Shown: positions 9,910 to 22,137, numbered from the stretch's first letter. The stretch: DNA of 64,000 nucleotides from Tuctoria greenei (GCA_036927565.1 JAYESD010000002.1:141987167-142051166), one strand, 5' to 3'. The notes: generated by a model from the sequence alone, not told the origin. A program made the numbers and translations.

Positions 9910-11422
9910 TGTAAGACCTATGTGTGTTGAATACATTGGCTTTGACAATAAACGTTTTGAATGTTGTCGTAACATCCTTTTAGCAAGGTCCGACAATAGG
10001 TCCGATTTTCTTTGTCTAGGTTCGACATGTTTTTTTTTGTAGCTCCGGTGAGCTTTGTCTTTAGCTCCGGCATGTCTTTGATAGCTCCGGCATGTCTTTG
10101 TTAAGCTCTGATATATTTTCCTATGTCCAACTTATGTTGGTTAGCTTCGACATGTTTTTCTAGCTCCGGTGCTAGGTTGTAGTAGCTTTGGTAAGCTCCG
10201 GTGCTAGGTTGTACTAGCTTTGGTAAGCTCCGGCGCTAGGTCCTACTAGCTTTGGCAAGCTCCAGCGCTAGGTTGTACTAAATTTGGTAAGCTTCGGCTC
10301 AAGCTTCGGTTAGCTTTGGCAAGGTTCTGAGCTTGATCGCAATGTTCCTGCTTTTACCGTGAATTGTCTCGAATTGCTTTACATTGTTGGAAAGATTGCT
10401 TAGTATTCATTTGCTAAGTTTTTGGTGCGTTTTGGTTGATATGGCTGATATTGTTTTACTGTGGTTTTGCAACATGCTTATGTAAGGTGCTCACGTGAAG
10501 TGTTGTGTTCGGAACTAATTTGAGTCAAGTCGCAGACTTGGGCTCATACAGATTGGTTGTTTATTCATGTGTAGGTGTTGCTTGAGTTCAAGACATGGCT
10601 GGTGATGGGATCCATTGAACTAGTCTTAGGGAGAAGATGAGGTTCAACAACCAAGTTCGGGAGGAATTGTGGTTGAGTTGATCGGGAGGTTGCGCAGCAT
10701 GTTTGAATCAAGAACAATGCATATGGAGGTATCATGGACGTTGTTGAAAGATGTTTGCACGTGTGCAAGGAGTGTATGGACGTGGCTACATGGTTCAGAG
10801 GCGTGATGAAGAGATGTGGACGTAAAGAATTGGTCGAAAAGGTCCAACCGACTAGGTTATGGACTTAGGTTGCGGTTGAGTCGTGTTTGACTCAAATATG
10901 GAAATTTTTGAGTTGGTTATGATAAGATTTCGTGTGGGTCACGAATTTGGGATGTTTTAGGAATGTGGGATACGTTCCTAAGGTGTTTGGAAGTCTTAAG
11001 ATTGCTTCTATCTGTGCATAGAAGAGTCCTAAGCAGTTATAGAAAGTTTTGATTCGTGAATGGAGTAGGATTAGAGTCCTATTTGAGATTTGGTTGGCTT
11101 AAGGACTTGTTATATAAGCAAGGGCGGCCAGAGCTCGTGGTGCACGACTTTGGAGCTCTTCCTCTTGTGTTCTATTGAACAAAATTCATAGTTGAAAGGA
11201 ACTTTTGCGCCTTGTTCGTCCGACTTGTTCCAGACAAGTTTTACTCGTCGAGTTTCTGCACAGCACTACCTTTCGTCGGTGCTTTTATCATAACTCGAGT
11301 TTTACAGGTCCTATTGACGTGATTATTTTTGAGTTGTCTTCACAACTTGATTATCTACCATCTGTCAAAATTTCACGTTCATTGGATTCATGGTTTTTGA
11401 TCTACACGAGTTTCTTTGCAGT
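9910..11422 (+). repeat. Copia-B 3' LTR, part 1
   Basis: Starts TGTAAGACCTATGTGTG right after the polypurine tract and runs colinear with the 5' LTR to 11422, where the LINE begins. It includes the U3 array (10030-10340) and the TATA box TTATATAAGC at 11110. The LTR continues at 18814. Confidence 0.9.
11412..11422. repeat. LINE target-site duplication, left
   Basis: ttctttgcagt, matching ttctttgtagt at 18803-18813 with one mismatch. The intact sequence in the 5' LTR (3041-3051) reads ttctttgcagt, so the difference arose after insertion. Confidence 0.8.
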
Positions 11423-11601
11423 ATTTTTTTTGAATAAAAGTGGCAGGTGTTCTGCCTTTGCATTAAAGGAGGAAAAAAGTTTGGAACACAAATTAGAAGA
11501 AGCAAGTACAAACTGCAACTTGAGTTGCCTGCCAAATGGGGGGGGGGGGGGGGCTCAAACAACTACAAACTTTGTCTAGGAGCTTGGTGACCAGGGGGTG
11601 C

Positions 11602-14600
11602 CTATATTGGTTGAGGTGTCCGACGCATCTCGTCCGCCCACATCTTCCCCAGGAAGTCCTCCTTGATCAATTGGGCTATTGTCACCGGCTTTTTCTCTAC
11701 CCCTTGGAAATTTTTTCTATTCCGCTCTTTCCATACATTCCACCAAGTGTAAAGCACTAGTCCTGCTCTTTTCCGCCGTCCAGTAGTAGTCGTCTCACTT
11801 CCTGATCCCTTCTTGAGACGAGTGGCCATGCCATCCTCAGAAGTCGAATGAGGAAGCCAGGCCCCTTGGTCTTGTATTTTAAACCAGATGTGTAGTATCT
11901 GTACCACTTGGCGTGCGTATTGACAGGATAAAAGAAGATGTCTTACTGTCTCCGTCTCTTTCAAGCAAAGTGGGCATACAATTCCATTTTCCCACCCCCT
12001 TCTTTCCAGGTTATCCGCCGTAAGTATTTTTTCATGGAGTACTGTCCATCCGAAAAAGAGTATTTTTTGTTCAGCTCGCGCCGTCCATAAGGATGTTGAT
12101 TTGAAAGGGTCTGTAGTTCCAACGAACTTCATATTGTATGCAGATTTAGATGAGTAAGTTCCATTGCTATTCCATTTCCATTTAATTGTATCCCTTGCTT
12201 GGGCATCTAGCACCACCTCCTGAGTGAGATACCATATCATGCCCAACTGTTGGAAGTCCGCCGGCTCATTCAGTTGACACAAAGCTCGGATCCAGGTTAA
12301 GTTTCATAACTCCGTTTCCACGGTTCTGAATTTTCGCGTTGATTTGGTGTACAGATTTGGAGCTAGTTCCTTCAGTGTCCCTGAACCGATCCAATTATCA
12401 TGCCAAAACGGGGCCGTATTTCCATTGCCAATGGTGATATCCACCGAGGCTGCAAAAAGGTTCCTGTCCCTCTCTGTACACAGCAGCGCTATGTTCACCC
12501 ATTGTCCCTCTACATCGCACCAATTTTTTCCACATCCATCTCATGCGCAGCGTGGCACTGTATTTCTCAAGGTCCAGAACCCCTAGCCCTCCTAGCTCTT
12601 TAGGCCGACATACCATTGTCCATTTAACGAGACAAGGCACTTTCTTTCCCTCCTGCTGATATTCCCCAGCCCAAATAAAATTCCTCCTGACTCGATCAAT
12701 CCTCTGGATTGTCCATTTGGGCAGTACCAGAGCCGTTGCGTGGTATGTCACTATGCTAGACAGGACCGTCTTTGCAAGTGTAACCCTTCCCGCTTTTGTC
12801 ACCAGCTTTCCCCTCCAACTGGAAAGCCTGCTTTTAACCTTATCGACGAATGGGTGGAAATCCTTTTTCTGTAGCTTCTTTGTCTGCAGGGGCAGACCCA
12901 GATACTTGCATGGGAAGGAGCCAGGCTTCCCTGAGAAAACTGTCAACAGGTGATTCAGTTCGTCGTCTTGTACATGTATCGGTAAAATCTCTGTTTTTTC
13001 CATGTTTACCATCAATCCAGAGGCAGCTCCAAAAAGGTTTAAAATGCTTTTTATGCTTGAGAGGTCATTTGCTGAGGGGTGCGCTAGGACCGCCACGTCA
13101 TCTGCATACATTGAAATGGATGCGTGCGGTGCTCTCGGCAACACTGGCCTAATCAGTCCTTGATGGCGAGCCCACTTCATCATTCTTTGCAACGGGTCCA
13201 TTGCAAGTATGAAGAGCATGGGGGAGAGGCTCTCCTGTGTTGGATTGGCCTCCCCAGAATGCCATTTATCAGGACCCTTGTGGTTGCTGTGGATAGCGCC
13301 AGTGATGTCCATTCCCTCCACCTCGGTCTGAAGCCACGAACTTGCAGAAGTTCCAGGAGATAAGCCCAGTGCACTGAATCAAAAGCCTTACTTATGTCCA
13401 GCTTGATGAACATCGCTGGTTTTTTCTTTGTTTGGCATTCCTTGATGCAGCTCTTCACAAGAATGTAATTATCATGTATGCATCTCTTTTTAACAAACAC
13501 GCTTTGATTTGTTGCAACCAAGTTGCATAATTTAGGGGCCGGTCTGTTGGATAAGATTTTTGAGAAAATCTTCACCATGCTATGAATCAAGCTAATGGGT
13601 CTAAAGTCCCTTAGCTCTTCTGTTTTCTCCTTTTTTGGCAACAGAAGCATGTTGGCTGTGTTGAGCAAATTAAAACTTTCTCCCCTGAGTTGAGATAGCT
13701 GGTGGAAAACTCGAACGACATCGAATTTAATTATGTCCCAGCAGTTTCTGAAAAAGGACACCGTGTAGCCATTTAGCCCCGGGAGCCTTGTCCTTTGGTA
13801 GACCAAAAATTGCCGTTTTGACTTCCTCCTTTGTGATATCATGTTCCAGGCCACTCAAATCAGTTCATATTCCAGATGCTCCCAATGTATGGTTTGTTGT
13901 CTTTGTTGGGTTGAACCGAGCTGCTGCAAGAAATAGTTGTATGTTTCCATCTCTTTGTCTTCATATGTTGTAGCAACTCCAGTGCTCGTTTTAAGCATGT
14001 GGATGTAATTTTTTATTTTCCTTCCATTGGTCCTCAGGTGGAAAAACTTTGTATTAGCATCTCCCAAATTGATGTTGGTGATCCGGGCTCTCTGTCTGGC
14101 TTTTATTCTTTCAATAGCTAGAAGGCCCATATATTTCATCTTCACTCGTTCTTTAAGTTCCCATTCCTCTGTTGATAGAGTCCTAGTCTCTTGTGCCTCC
14201 TCTAGCCTTGCAATGATCTCTGGCAATCGCTAATTGCATCGTGGTATTTCCTATGGTCGACTTGTCCCACTGTTTCAGAGCACGAGCCGTCCTGGTGAGC
14301 TTTGTGTGCAGGGAGCGCATTGCATTAGTGGGCGCCATAGGTTTATTCCAAGCCGCCTGAATGACTTCTCTGAAGCCCGGCATTGAGGTCCAAAATTCCT
14401 CAAAATGGAAAGTTTTAACTTTGGGTAGGTCGGTTTCTCCAGGCATCAACAGAGGGCAATGGTCCAAGAGAGTGTAGGTAAGAGCGTGTAGGCAAGCTGT
14501 CGGGAAGAAATCTTTCCAGCGGGGGGTATGAAAAAATCTATCGATTTTTGTCATGACGGGCTCTCTATGTTGGTTTGACCACGTGAATTTCCTCCCTTCC

Positions 14601-15154
14601 AATCTTAACTCCATTAGCTCCATATCATTTATGGTCGCTCTGAACTTGTCCATGGTTGGTCTGTTGATCCTACCCCTATTTTTCTCAGTGCTATTTAGTA
14701 TCATGTTAAAGTCTCCCAGCAGTAGCCAAGCATCATCACAACGATCTTTGCAGTTTTTCAAGTCGTCGAGGAATACCAGTTTTTGTGGCGTCTCCTGGGG
14801 GCCGTAAACTCCAGTTAAGGACCACTCCGTATTATTTTCTCTCATTTGTATTCGCACGGTTAGTGTGTTGGTTGTGTGGAAGGAATAGAGAAAATTGAAG
14901 TAGTCATCTCTTGTCGCTATTAGGGCCCCCCCCCCCTTTGTTCCTTCCGCTGGAAGAAAGGAATAGTTTGCTACAAACTGTTGACCAAGGGTCTGAGCGA
15001 TAATGAAATCATTTACTGTCTGTAATTTTGTTTCTTGTAGGCAAACAATCGTCACTTTTGTTTCAACAATAGTGTCTTTTACTGCTGACTTCCTGATCGG
15101 TGCATTGAGTCCTCTCACATTCCAGATCAGAATTTTAACGTTTCTTTGTGCCAT
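11602..15154 (-). pseudogene. LINE ORF2: AP-type endonuclease, reverse transcriptase, zf-RVT
   Basis: Minus-strand gene starting at ATG 15154 (MAQRNVKILIWNVRGLNAP). Endonuclease motifs in order: WNVRGLN, CLQETK, TGVYGP, LLGDFNMI, RKFTWSN, LLDHCPLL, a full APE-like set. After a stop near 14183 come the linker, then RT: LLPKKEKTEELRDFRPISLI, SVFVKKRCIHDNYIL, KLDISKAFDSVHW and the catalytic YADD at 13097-13108. The C-terminal zf-RVT domain (LFFGWTVLHEKILTADNL, CPLCLKETETVRHLLLSC) is at about 11850-12100. Frame changes near 13854, 13320 and 12400 break it. It would nick target DNA and prime reverse transcription. The 5' half is repeated at 21048-22137. Confidence 0.9.
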
Positions 15155-15333
15155 AATTCAGAACTGGGAACCACTGGAGGCACTCGAAAAACTGACATAG
15201 ACAGCATGTCTAACCTGCATCTTGAAGAAATACAGGTAAACAGAGACGCTATGCTCTTGACACCCCCTTCAGCTACTTTCCCAACTTTGGTCCTCTCCGG
15301 GGAGGGACCAGTAACATCGTTCACTAGTACCAA

Positions 15334-17864
15334 CTAGGACCCAGACCACATCTGTCTAACAGGGTACCATTGCCGAGTTGCTAGGTTACAAGCAAGAGGG
15401 GGCCTCTCGCACAACTGACAGAGACTACTACTGTAAATACACCCGAGATACATTGAGATAAGAAACGACTTCCACTTAAAATAGGTCCTTAAACTGGGCT
15501 CTCTTTGATCCATTGATGTGCTCTTCGACGGGCGCTTGGCCATCATCTTGACATCAATACTCATGGCTTTGAGCAGCTCCTCAATTGCTGCAATCTGCTC
15601 TGCTGCTAAAGGGCTGTTGAAAATCTTGAGAAGGCAGTCTTTGATGATCTCCTTCGTGGATTTCTGTTTGGGCATCGCCTCCCCCAATTTCTTGGCGATG
15701 ATTTCCTGTGCCATCTCCTCCGATGATTTTGAACCCAGAATCTTCATCTTTGCAGCAATGCGCCTGCTCTTCCTGGATATAGTTTGCCCAATACCAGGTT
15801 TCTTGCTTCCTGCTTTGATCAGTGGGGTTGATAGTATTGGTGCAGGAGGCTGCTCGACAGTGTGCGCAGTAGACCATCAGCTTCTTCTCTACCCATATCT
15901 CCACCCTGCAGCACAATGCTCTCAAATTGTACCTCGAGCATCGGCGCTAAGAGGTCTTGGCTTCTCAGCGAGAGCAATTGCCCGGGCTGGTCCCCGGGAC
16001 TATCTCTGCATACATTGTTCACGTGGTCCATGGCAGTGTCATAACAGCCTCCCATTTGCCCCTGGGCACTTCCAGGTATAACCACATGCGGGTGAGCTGT
16101 CCTGGCAGGGTGGGGAAGCACAGCCTCAACCAGCATTGGGTCCAGTAGGTCATTCTTCATAATCAGCGGTTGTTTAAAGTCCCACAAGAGATGGTCAGGC
16201 CCCATAGTTCCTGTCACTGCAGAGGGGTCTCCTATTAGGATTTCCACGTCAGTGGGGGTCTCCTCCCCTTTTGTGCACGGCCCCGACTGTTGACCATCTG
16301 CTTCTTCGTTTGAATGATCATCTTTTGGCTTGTCTTCCTTGCATCTGTTTGCAGGGTGCATGTTCTTCTTTTCTTTGGACTGGAGTTGATGTTCCTTGTC
16401 TCTGAACGTGTGAATGAATCTTTCCAGTGATCTTTCTCTAGATCTCCTAGTGGCAGGGTTTAGTGACCTGTCAGCCTCTCTCTGTTTGCCCCCTTGGGAC
16501 GAGTTACCTTCACGGTATCTTCTAGGAGATCTCTCCCTGGTACGGCCACTATCCCCAGACCACATGAGCCGCTGGAAGAGATTCTTTCTTCTTCTAGGTG
16601 GCTCCTGTTGATTTCTTCTATCATAATCTTCATCTTCGTCATCATCATGCAGGTGCGCTCTGTCTGATCGGTGATCCACGCTACAGGAGTTTCTTGGTGG
16701 TCGATAGGAACTTCTGGTAACATACCTAATGAGCATATTGTCTCTTCTACCCTCTCCTGCATGAACTTGTTCTTCTGCATGAGCAGATCTTGATCTGATC
16801 AACCCTGCTTGCGCCTGCGGCCCTGTAGCTGAATCTTCAGTGCCGTACTCCCATGGGATAGTATACGCAGTTGGCCGACCATCGCTAATGATATGGCGCA
16901 GGTCTTCCACCATCTGTAGGTGAACCAGAATATCATAGGTAGTGCTAGCTCTTGGTGTAGAAGGGGAAGCATAGTGGGAACTGCCATAAGCAGCAGTTCC
17001 GTTGATAACCGTCACCCATAACCTCCTTGGGATTCTTCTGGGATCTGGTGTGAAGGCCCACAACTCGAAACCTCTAGTGTCCCGCCTTCTGATTGTATCT
17101 TCTACCGCAAAGTGGAAGGAGCAGGATCTACTGATAATCCATGCCACAAACTCCTGTGACCAGAGATGAAGAGGCAGGTTCTCCAAGCAAAATCTTACAT
17201 GAAACCCAGTGTTACTTCGAACAGCTCTTGTCTCTAGTTCCCACCTTCTCAAGCGAAACTCCCTGCCACCATAGACAACTTCATCCACCCCATTAAGGGC
17301 GGCATAGTCTTCTTTTCTGGTCAAAGTAACTAGAAAGTCTTCAGGGGAGTGCCTCGATACCTGAAGCAGCGCTGGATCGAATCCGTGTTGGTATACCAGG
17401 GCTTCAAGAACATGTCTTTCCTCCGTGTGAGGCCAGTTTTGTCCCATCCATATCAGGAGGGATCTTGAGTGGAAGAAGTCAATGCGCTGCTGGATTTCAT
17501 CTGAGAGTGGAATGTTGCACCTCTCCACATCCGGCCGAGCGCCGAAGTTCAACTCCTCCATACGGCAATCTTTTGGCCTGCGAGCTACAACCACCGGGGG
17601 GTGGGGTGCAATGTAGTTTGGTTGGGTGGGGTTTCCTGTGCGGCACTGAGAGGAGATGTGTCCTAGCTCACCACATCTCCAGCATCTAACAAGCTCTCTG
17701 CAGGAGGATACTCGGTGGTTTGTTGCTAGGCAATTGAAGCATTTGCCCCTCATCCTCTCTAAAAACACCCTCCTCCTCTTCCCATCGTACGAATTTGGGG
17801 GTGCCCGTGAACTCAGCCTCACCTTCTCTGACAAGGTAGCTCGACGCTTATTCCTCCTACTCTA
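15334..17864 (-). pseudogene. LINE ORF1, nucleic-acid-binding protein with two CCHC knuckles
   Basis: Minus-strand frame open from just below a TAG at 17862-17864. Two tandem knuckles, CFNCLATNHRVSSC and CWRCGELGHISSQC, lie at about 17650-17760. Next is a DUF4283-like region (DFLVTLTRKEDYAAL, FHVRFCLENLPLHLWSQEF, RGFELWAFTPDPRRIPRRLW) and an Arg/Ser-rich part (RTRERSPRRYREG). The main frame stops at 15819; a shifted frame carries an acidic/basic helical tail to 15334 (EIIAKKLGEAMPKQKSTKEI). ORF1 proteins of plant L1 elements coat the element RNA. No clear ATG is visible, so it probably continued in frame with the Pro-rich ORF upstream. Confidence 0.8.
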
Positions 17865-17889
17865 CACCACTTGCCATCCACTCTCCTCT

Positions 17890-18741
17890 TCAGTTTGAAT
17901 TTGGTGGTGCGGCTTTGTACTGATCGTTTTTTTTTGTACCCAAGTCCTGGTATTTTGAGGGTTTCTTGTCCAAGGTGAGGGAATCCCTTGGCAGCCATTG
18001 CAGCCTTTCTCCCCTCCAGGTACTGCAGGAAGGTTTGAATATCTTTTCCCCTGTACTCAGTACCACCACTCTGCCATCTAAGTTGAATTCTTTTGTCTTG
18101 TGGATCGTAGAAGCAAGCTGTAGGCTCTTCCCTTTGTCCAGCTTCGTGTTCTTCTCTGTCTCCTCCGGAGACTTGCTGAGAGGAGGGTGGGCTTCATCAT
18201 GGTCAGCTTTCTCAACTCTGGTCAGGGCTTTGTAGGGGGGGGGGGGGATCTCCAAGCACGCATCCTTTCCAGCCATGGGCTTCATCTGCTTGCTGCATGC
18301 CTCCAGTTGCAGAACTCTTGTATGCAAGTGCCCAGCAGCAAAGGCCTTACCTTGAGGTGAAGCATCGTAGATCTGACACACTGGGATCGAGCAGACCACC
18401 GCTGGATCTGCTGGGAGGAAGGCCGGATTCTCTTCTGGACTAGCACTACCGGTGTCTGGCAGTACCCCGTTCGGGCTACATGTAGGGGGAATCCACTCTC
18501 CATCCTCCTCATCACTGGTTCCCCAATCAAGGATCTCTGGGCTGCTGGGCGGGGATCTAGGAGCGGAGGGCCCTATCTCATGGAAGGCATTGGTTTCACA
18601 GGTGGGGGCGAGCAGGTTGGGGAGGCGGATGCTCGCGTGATGGGTCTCCGGCGCGGCGGCCACCAGAGGGGGCGGGGGCAGCGGACGCGATGGGGGGGGG
18701 GGGGGTGCGGGGTCGTTTGGCATGAGCGGTCTCCTCCTCAT
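17890..18741 (-). pseudogene. LINE 5' Pro-rich ORF (probable ORF1 N-terminus)
   Basis: An 283-residue minus-strand ORF starting MRRRPLMPNDPAPPPP. It is low complexity at the start (Pro runs encoded by G tracts at 18692-18705), then has an acidic stretch (ILDWGTSDEEDGEW) and a Lys/Glu-rich middle (KSPEETEKNTKLDKGKSL). It ends 26 bp before the CCHC ORF1 frame opens. The simplest reading is that both form one ORF1 separated by a frameshift in the poly(A)-like run near 17930. A separate small ORF is possible. Homopolymer length differs between the three copies in the window (14, 12 and 11 G). Confidence 0.55.
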
Positions 18742-18802
18742 CCAACACTTCTAGACGGACAAGTACTAATGAATCCAGGAAGTGCGGCAAGCTCAGGCAT
18801 TG

Positions 18803-18813
18803 TTCTTTGTAGT
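18803..18813. repeat. LINE target-site duplication, right
   Basis: ttctttgtagt, partner of 11412-11422. It marks the exact 5' end of the LINE at 18802; the Copia-B LTR resumes after it. Confidence 0.8.
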
Positions 18814-19116
18814 GTTTCAGAACTGTTTTTCTCGGGTAGGACAGACTGACCTTTGTTCGATCTTTCAACCGTAACTTGAGTGTCTCTCGACGGATTTGAG
18901 TGATTCTTGTTGTGTCGTCTTCGTGACTTGATTGTCTCTGATATCTATCACTTATTTTCACTATGAAACACGTTTAGATTAGTCTCACACATGATTTCTT
19001 TAACAGAGTGTTTTTCTTCCGAAGGGGTTGGGATTTATTTGTTTTTGCTATGTAAGTTTTTTAAATCTACCATTCACCCCCCTTTGGTAGATTTTCACGT
19101 GCTCTTCGATCCTACA
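18814..19116 (+). repeat. Copia-B 3' LTR, part 2 (end)
   Basis: Colinear with 3052-3356 of the 5' LTR and ends CCTACA at 19116, followed by the cttct target duplication. It is repeated at 25798-26101 and about 29081-29383. This copy carries changes (for example GTCTCTGAT and GAGTG) where the rightmost copy keeps the state of the 5' LTR (TATCTGAT, CG). Confidence 0.9.
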
Positions 19117-19121
19117 CTTCT

Positions 19122-19585
19122 CTTGCACGGAACCCAAACTGTGCAGCTGCCTTCGATGCCAACATCTTCAAGGGCAAAGGGGCTGAGAAGGCACGCAAGC
19201 TAAGGAAGATAAATGTCTATCAGCGGGACAGGAGCACAATGGATCCCCGTTTCTGGTGTGACTTCCACTGTGACTATTACCAGACGGTCTACATGTCCAA
19301 GCAGACCCCAGTCACCGATGCTCAGTGGATTGACTGGGACTACGTGGCCAGAAGGATCACGTGGCCTTCAATGATGTGATTGAGGCCGCTGAGCGACATG
19401 GTTTGAAGAAGTTCATGGCTTTCCAGTATGACTGGAATGTTGAATTAATTACTCAGTTCTATTCCACTACCTACTTCCACACCGATGGGGACAGGAGGAT
19501 TACCTGGATGACCCATGGAGAGCAATACTCCACCACCTACTGGGAGTTTGCTCAGATGCTTGACCTAGAGGATCAACTGGACAAT
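19122..19585 (+). pseudogene. SIRE-A env-like gene, middle part (unit 1, truncated at junction)
   Basis: Resumes the env-like frame interrupted at 1540: LARNPNCAAAFDANIFKGKG, then DPRFWCDFHCDYYQTVYMSK, frameshift near 19370, then AFNDVIEAAERHGLKKFMAF and TYWEFAQMLDLEDQLDN. It stops at 19585, where the tandem-duplication junction fuses it to antisense LINE sequence. The DPRFW...DWD pattern matches the SIRE-B env-like protein (VDSRFW...LDWDQL). Confidence 0.75.
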
Positions 19586-20947
19586 CTGCTTCTTCGTTTG
19601 AATGATCATCTTTTGGCTTGTCTTCCTTGCATCTGTTTGCAGGGTGCATGTTCTTCTTTTCTTTGGACTGGAGTTGATGTTCCTTGTCTCTGAACGTGTG
19701 AATGAATCTTTCCAGTGATCTTTCTCTAGATCTCCTAGTGGCAGGGTTTAGTGACCTGTCAGCCTCTCTCTGTTTGCCCCCTTGGGACGAGTTACCTTCA
19801 CGGTATCTTCTAGGAGATCTCTCCCTGGTACGGCCACTATCCCCAGACCACATGAGCCGCTGGAAGAGATTCTTTCTTCTTCTAGGTGGCTCCTGTTGAT
19901 TTCTTCTATCATAATCTTCATCTTCGTCATCATCATGCAGGTGCGCTCTGTCTGATCGGTGATCCACGCTACAGGAGTTTCTTGGTGGTCGATAGGAACT
20001 TCTGGTAACATACCTAATGAGCATATTGTCTCTTCTACCCTCTCCTGCATGAACTTGTTCTTCTGCATGAGCAGATCTTGATCTGATCAACCCTGCTTGC
20101 GCCTGCGGCCCTGTAGCTGAATCTTCAGTGCCGTACTCCCATGGGATAGTATACGCAGTTGGCCGACCATCGCTAATGATATGGCGCAGGTCTTCCACCA
20201 TCTGTAGGTGAACCAGAATATCATAGGTAGTGCTAGCTCTTGGTGCAGAAGGGGAAGCATAGTGGGAACTGCCATAAGCAGCAGTTCCGTTAGTAACCGT
20301 CACCCATAACCTCCTTGGGATTCTTCTGGGATCTGGTGTGAAGGCCCACAACTCGAAACCTCTAGTGTCCCGCCTTCTGATTGTATCTTCTACCGCAAAG
20401 TGGAAGGAGCAGGATCTACTGATAATCCATGCCACAAACTCCTGTGACCAGAGATGAAGAGGCAGGTTCTCCAAGCAAAATCTTACATGAAACCCAGTGT
20501 TACTTCGAACAGCTCTTGTCTCTAGTTCCCACCTTCTCAAGCGAAACTCCCTGCCACCATAGACATCTTCATCCACCCCATTAAGGGCGGCATAGTCTTC
20601 TTTTCTGGTGAAAGTAACTAGAAAGTCTTCAGGGGAGTGCCTCGATACCTGAAGCAGCACTGGATCGAATCCGTGTTGCTATACCAGGGCTTCAAGAACA
20701 TGTCTTTCCTCCGTGTGAGGCCGGTTTTGTCCCATCCATATCAGGAGGGATCTTGAGTGGAAGAAGTCAATGCGCTGCTGGATTTCATCTGAGAGTGGAA
20801 TGTTGCACCTCTCCACATCCGGCCGAGCGCCAAAGTTCAACTCCTCCATACGGCAATCTTTTGGCCTGCGAGCTACAACCACCGGGGGGTGGGGTGCAAT
20901 GTAGTTTGGTTGGGTGGGGTTTCCTGTGCGGCACTGAGAGGAGATGT
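19586..20947 (-). pseudogene. LINE ORF1 fragment of duplication unit 2 (before gap)
   Basis: Copy of 16298-17659 with a few substitutions (TFTRKED for TLTRKED, DEDVYGG for DEVVYGG). The same variants occur at 26571-27932, so this stretch and that one represent the same duplication unit. It runs into the N gap. Confidence 0.85.
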
Positions 20948-21047
20948 NNNNNNNNNNNNNNNNNNNNNNNNNNNNNNNNNNNNNNNNNNNNNNNNNNNNN
21001 NNNNNNNNNNNNNNNNNNNNNNNNNNNNNNNNNNNNNNNNNNNNNNN
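20948..21047. other. Assembly gap, 100 N
   Basis: Exactly 100 unknown bases, the usual placeholder for a gap of unknown size. The left flank equals 27932 and the right flank equals 14063, so the sequence on both sides overlaps by about 6.9 kb. Confidence 0.98.
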
Positions 21048-22137
21048 CCCAAATTGATGTTGGTGATCCGGGCTCTCTGTCTGGCTTTTATTCTTTCAAT
21101 AGCTAGAAGGCCCATATATTTCATCTTCACTCGTTCTTTAAGTTCCCATTCCTCTGTTGATAGAGTCCTAGTCTCTTGTGCCTCCTCTAGCCTTGCAATG
21201 ATCTCTGGCAATCGCTAATTGCATCGTGGTATTTCCTATGGTCGACTTGTCCCACTGTTTCAGAGCACGAGCCGTCCTGGTGAGCTTTGTGTGCAGGGAG
21301 CGCATTGCATTAGTGGGCGCCATAGGTTTATTCCAAGCCGCCTGAATGACTTCTCTGAAGCCCGGCATTGAGGTCCAAAATTCCTCAAAATGGAAAGTTT
21401 TAACTTTGGGTAGGTCGGTTTCTCCAGGCATCAACAGAGGGCAATGGTCCAAGAGAGTGTAGGTAAGAGCGTGTAGGCAAGCTGTCGGGAAGAAATCTTT
21501 CCAGCGGGGGGTATGAAAAAATCTATCGATTTTTGTCATGACGGGCTCTCTATGTTGGTTTGACCACGTGAATTTCCTCCCTTCCAATCTTAACTCCATT
21601 AGCTCCATATCATTTATGGTCGCTCTGAACTTGTCCATGGTTGGTCTGTTGATCCTACCCCTATTTTTCTCAGTGCTATTTAGTATCATGTTAAAGTCTC
21701 CCAGCAGTAGCCAAGCATCATCACAACGATCTTTGCAGTTTTTCAAGTCGTCGAGGAATACCAGTTTTTGTGGCGTCTCCTGGGGGCCGTAAACTCCAGT
21801 TAAGGACCACTCCGTATTATTTTCTCTCATTTGTATTCGCACGGTTAGTGTGTTGGTTGTGTGGAAGGAATAGAGAAAATTGAAGTAGTCATCTCTTGTC
21901 GCTATTAGGGCCCCCCCCCTTTGTTCCTTCCGCTGGAAGAAAGGAATAGTTTGCTACAAACTGTTGACCAAGGGTCTGAGCGATAATGAAATCATTTACT
22001 GTCTGTAATTTTGTTTCTTGTAGGCAAACAATCGTCACTTTTGTTTCAACAATAGTGTCTTTTACTGCTGACTTCCTGATCGGTGCATTGAGTCCTCTCA
22101 CATTCCAGATCAGAATTTTAACGTTTCTTTGTGCCAT
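21048..22137 (-). pseudogene. LINE ORF2 endonuclease part, second listing
   Basis: Repeats 14063-15154: WNVRGLN, CLQETK, LLGDFNMI, LLDHCPLL. A shorter C run (21909) shifts the frame near 21890, splitting the endonuclease that is one frame in the first copy. RT is absent because the block begins at the gap. Confidence 0.85.

Larger units (their letters stand above)
11423..18802 (-). mobile_element. L1-type LINE, about 7.4 kb, minus strand
   Basis: A non-LTR retrotransposon inserted into the Copia-B 3' LTR. On the minus strand it runs from 18802 (5') to a short poly(A) stretch (T8 at 11424-11431 on the plus strand) and is flanked by an 11-bp target duplication. Coding order is a Pro-rich ORF, a CCHC ORF1, then ORF2 with endonuclease, RT and a C-terminal zinc region, the standard plant L1 order. 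Its length suggests a full-length copy. Several frameshifts and stops inactivate both ORFs. Confidence 0.9.
1541..19116 (+). mobile_element. Copia-B, full-length Ty1-copia retrotransposon (Sirevirus-like) carrying a LINE in its 3' LTR
   Basis: Two LTRs (1541-3356 and 9910-11422 plus 18814-19116), both 1816 bp once the LINE is subtracted, start TGT and end CCTACA. A tRNA-iMet-type primer binding site follows the left LTR and a polypurine tract precedes the right LTR. Internal order is gag, protease, integrase, RT, RNase H, which is Ty1-copia order. Five polypurine tracts between pol and the 3' LTR and the long coiled-coil gag suggest the Sirevirus lineage. There is no env-like ORF. Many stops and frameshifts make it non-autonomous. 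A minus-strand relative lies at 33337-43120. Confidence 0.9.
16298..19585. repeat. Tandem duplication unit 1 (3288 bp)
   Basis: Runs from within LINE ORF1, through the LINE 5' end (18802), the LTR end (19116) and the target duplication, into the SIRE-A env-like gene. At 19585/19586 the env-like sequence GGACAAT joins directly to LINE sequence CTGCTTCTTCG, which is position 16298. The two parents share only the bases AT at the junction, so it is a microhomology-type tandem duplication rather than recombination between repeats. Confidence 0.9.

Noticed and set aside
15518..16081. Plus-strand ORF of 187 codons opposite LINE ORF1
   Set aside because: It is the antisense shadow of LINE ORF1 and is repeated wherever the LINE is repeated.
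19361..19693. Fusion ORF joining the env-like gene to LINE sequence
   Set aside because: The extension after LDN is antisense LINE sequence created by the duplication junction; not a new gene.
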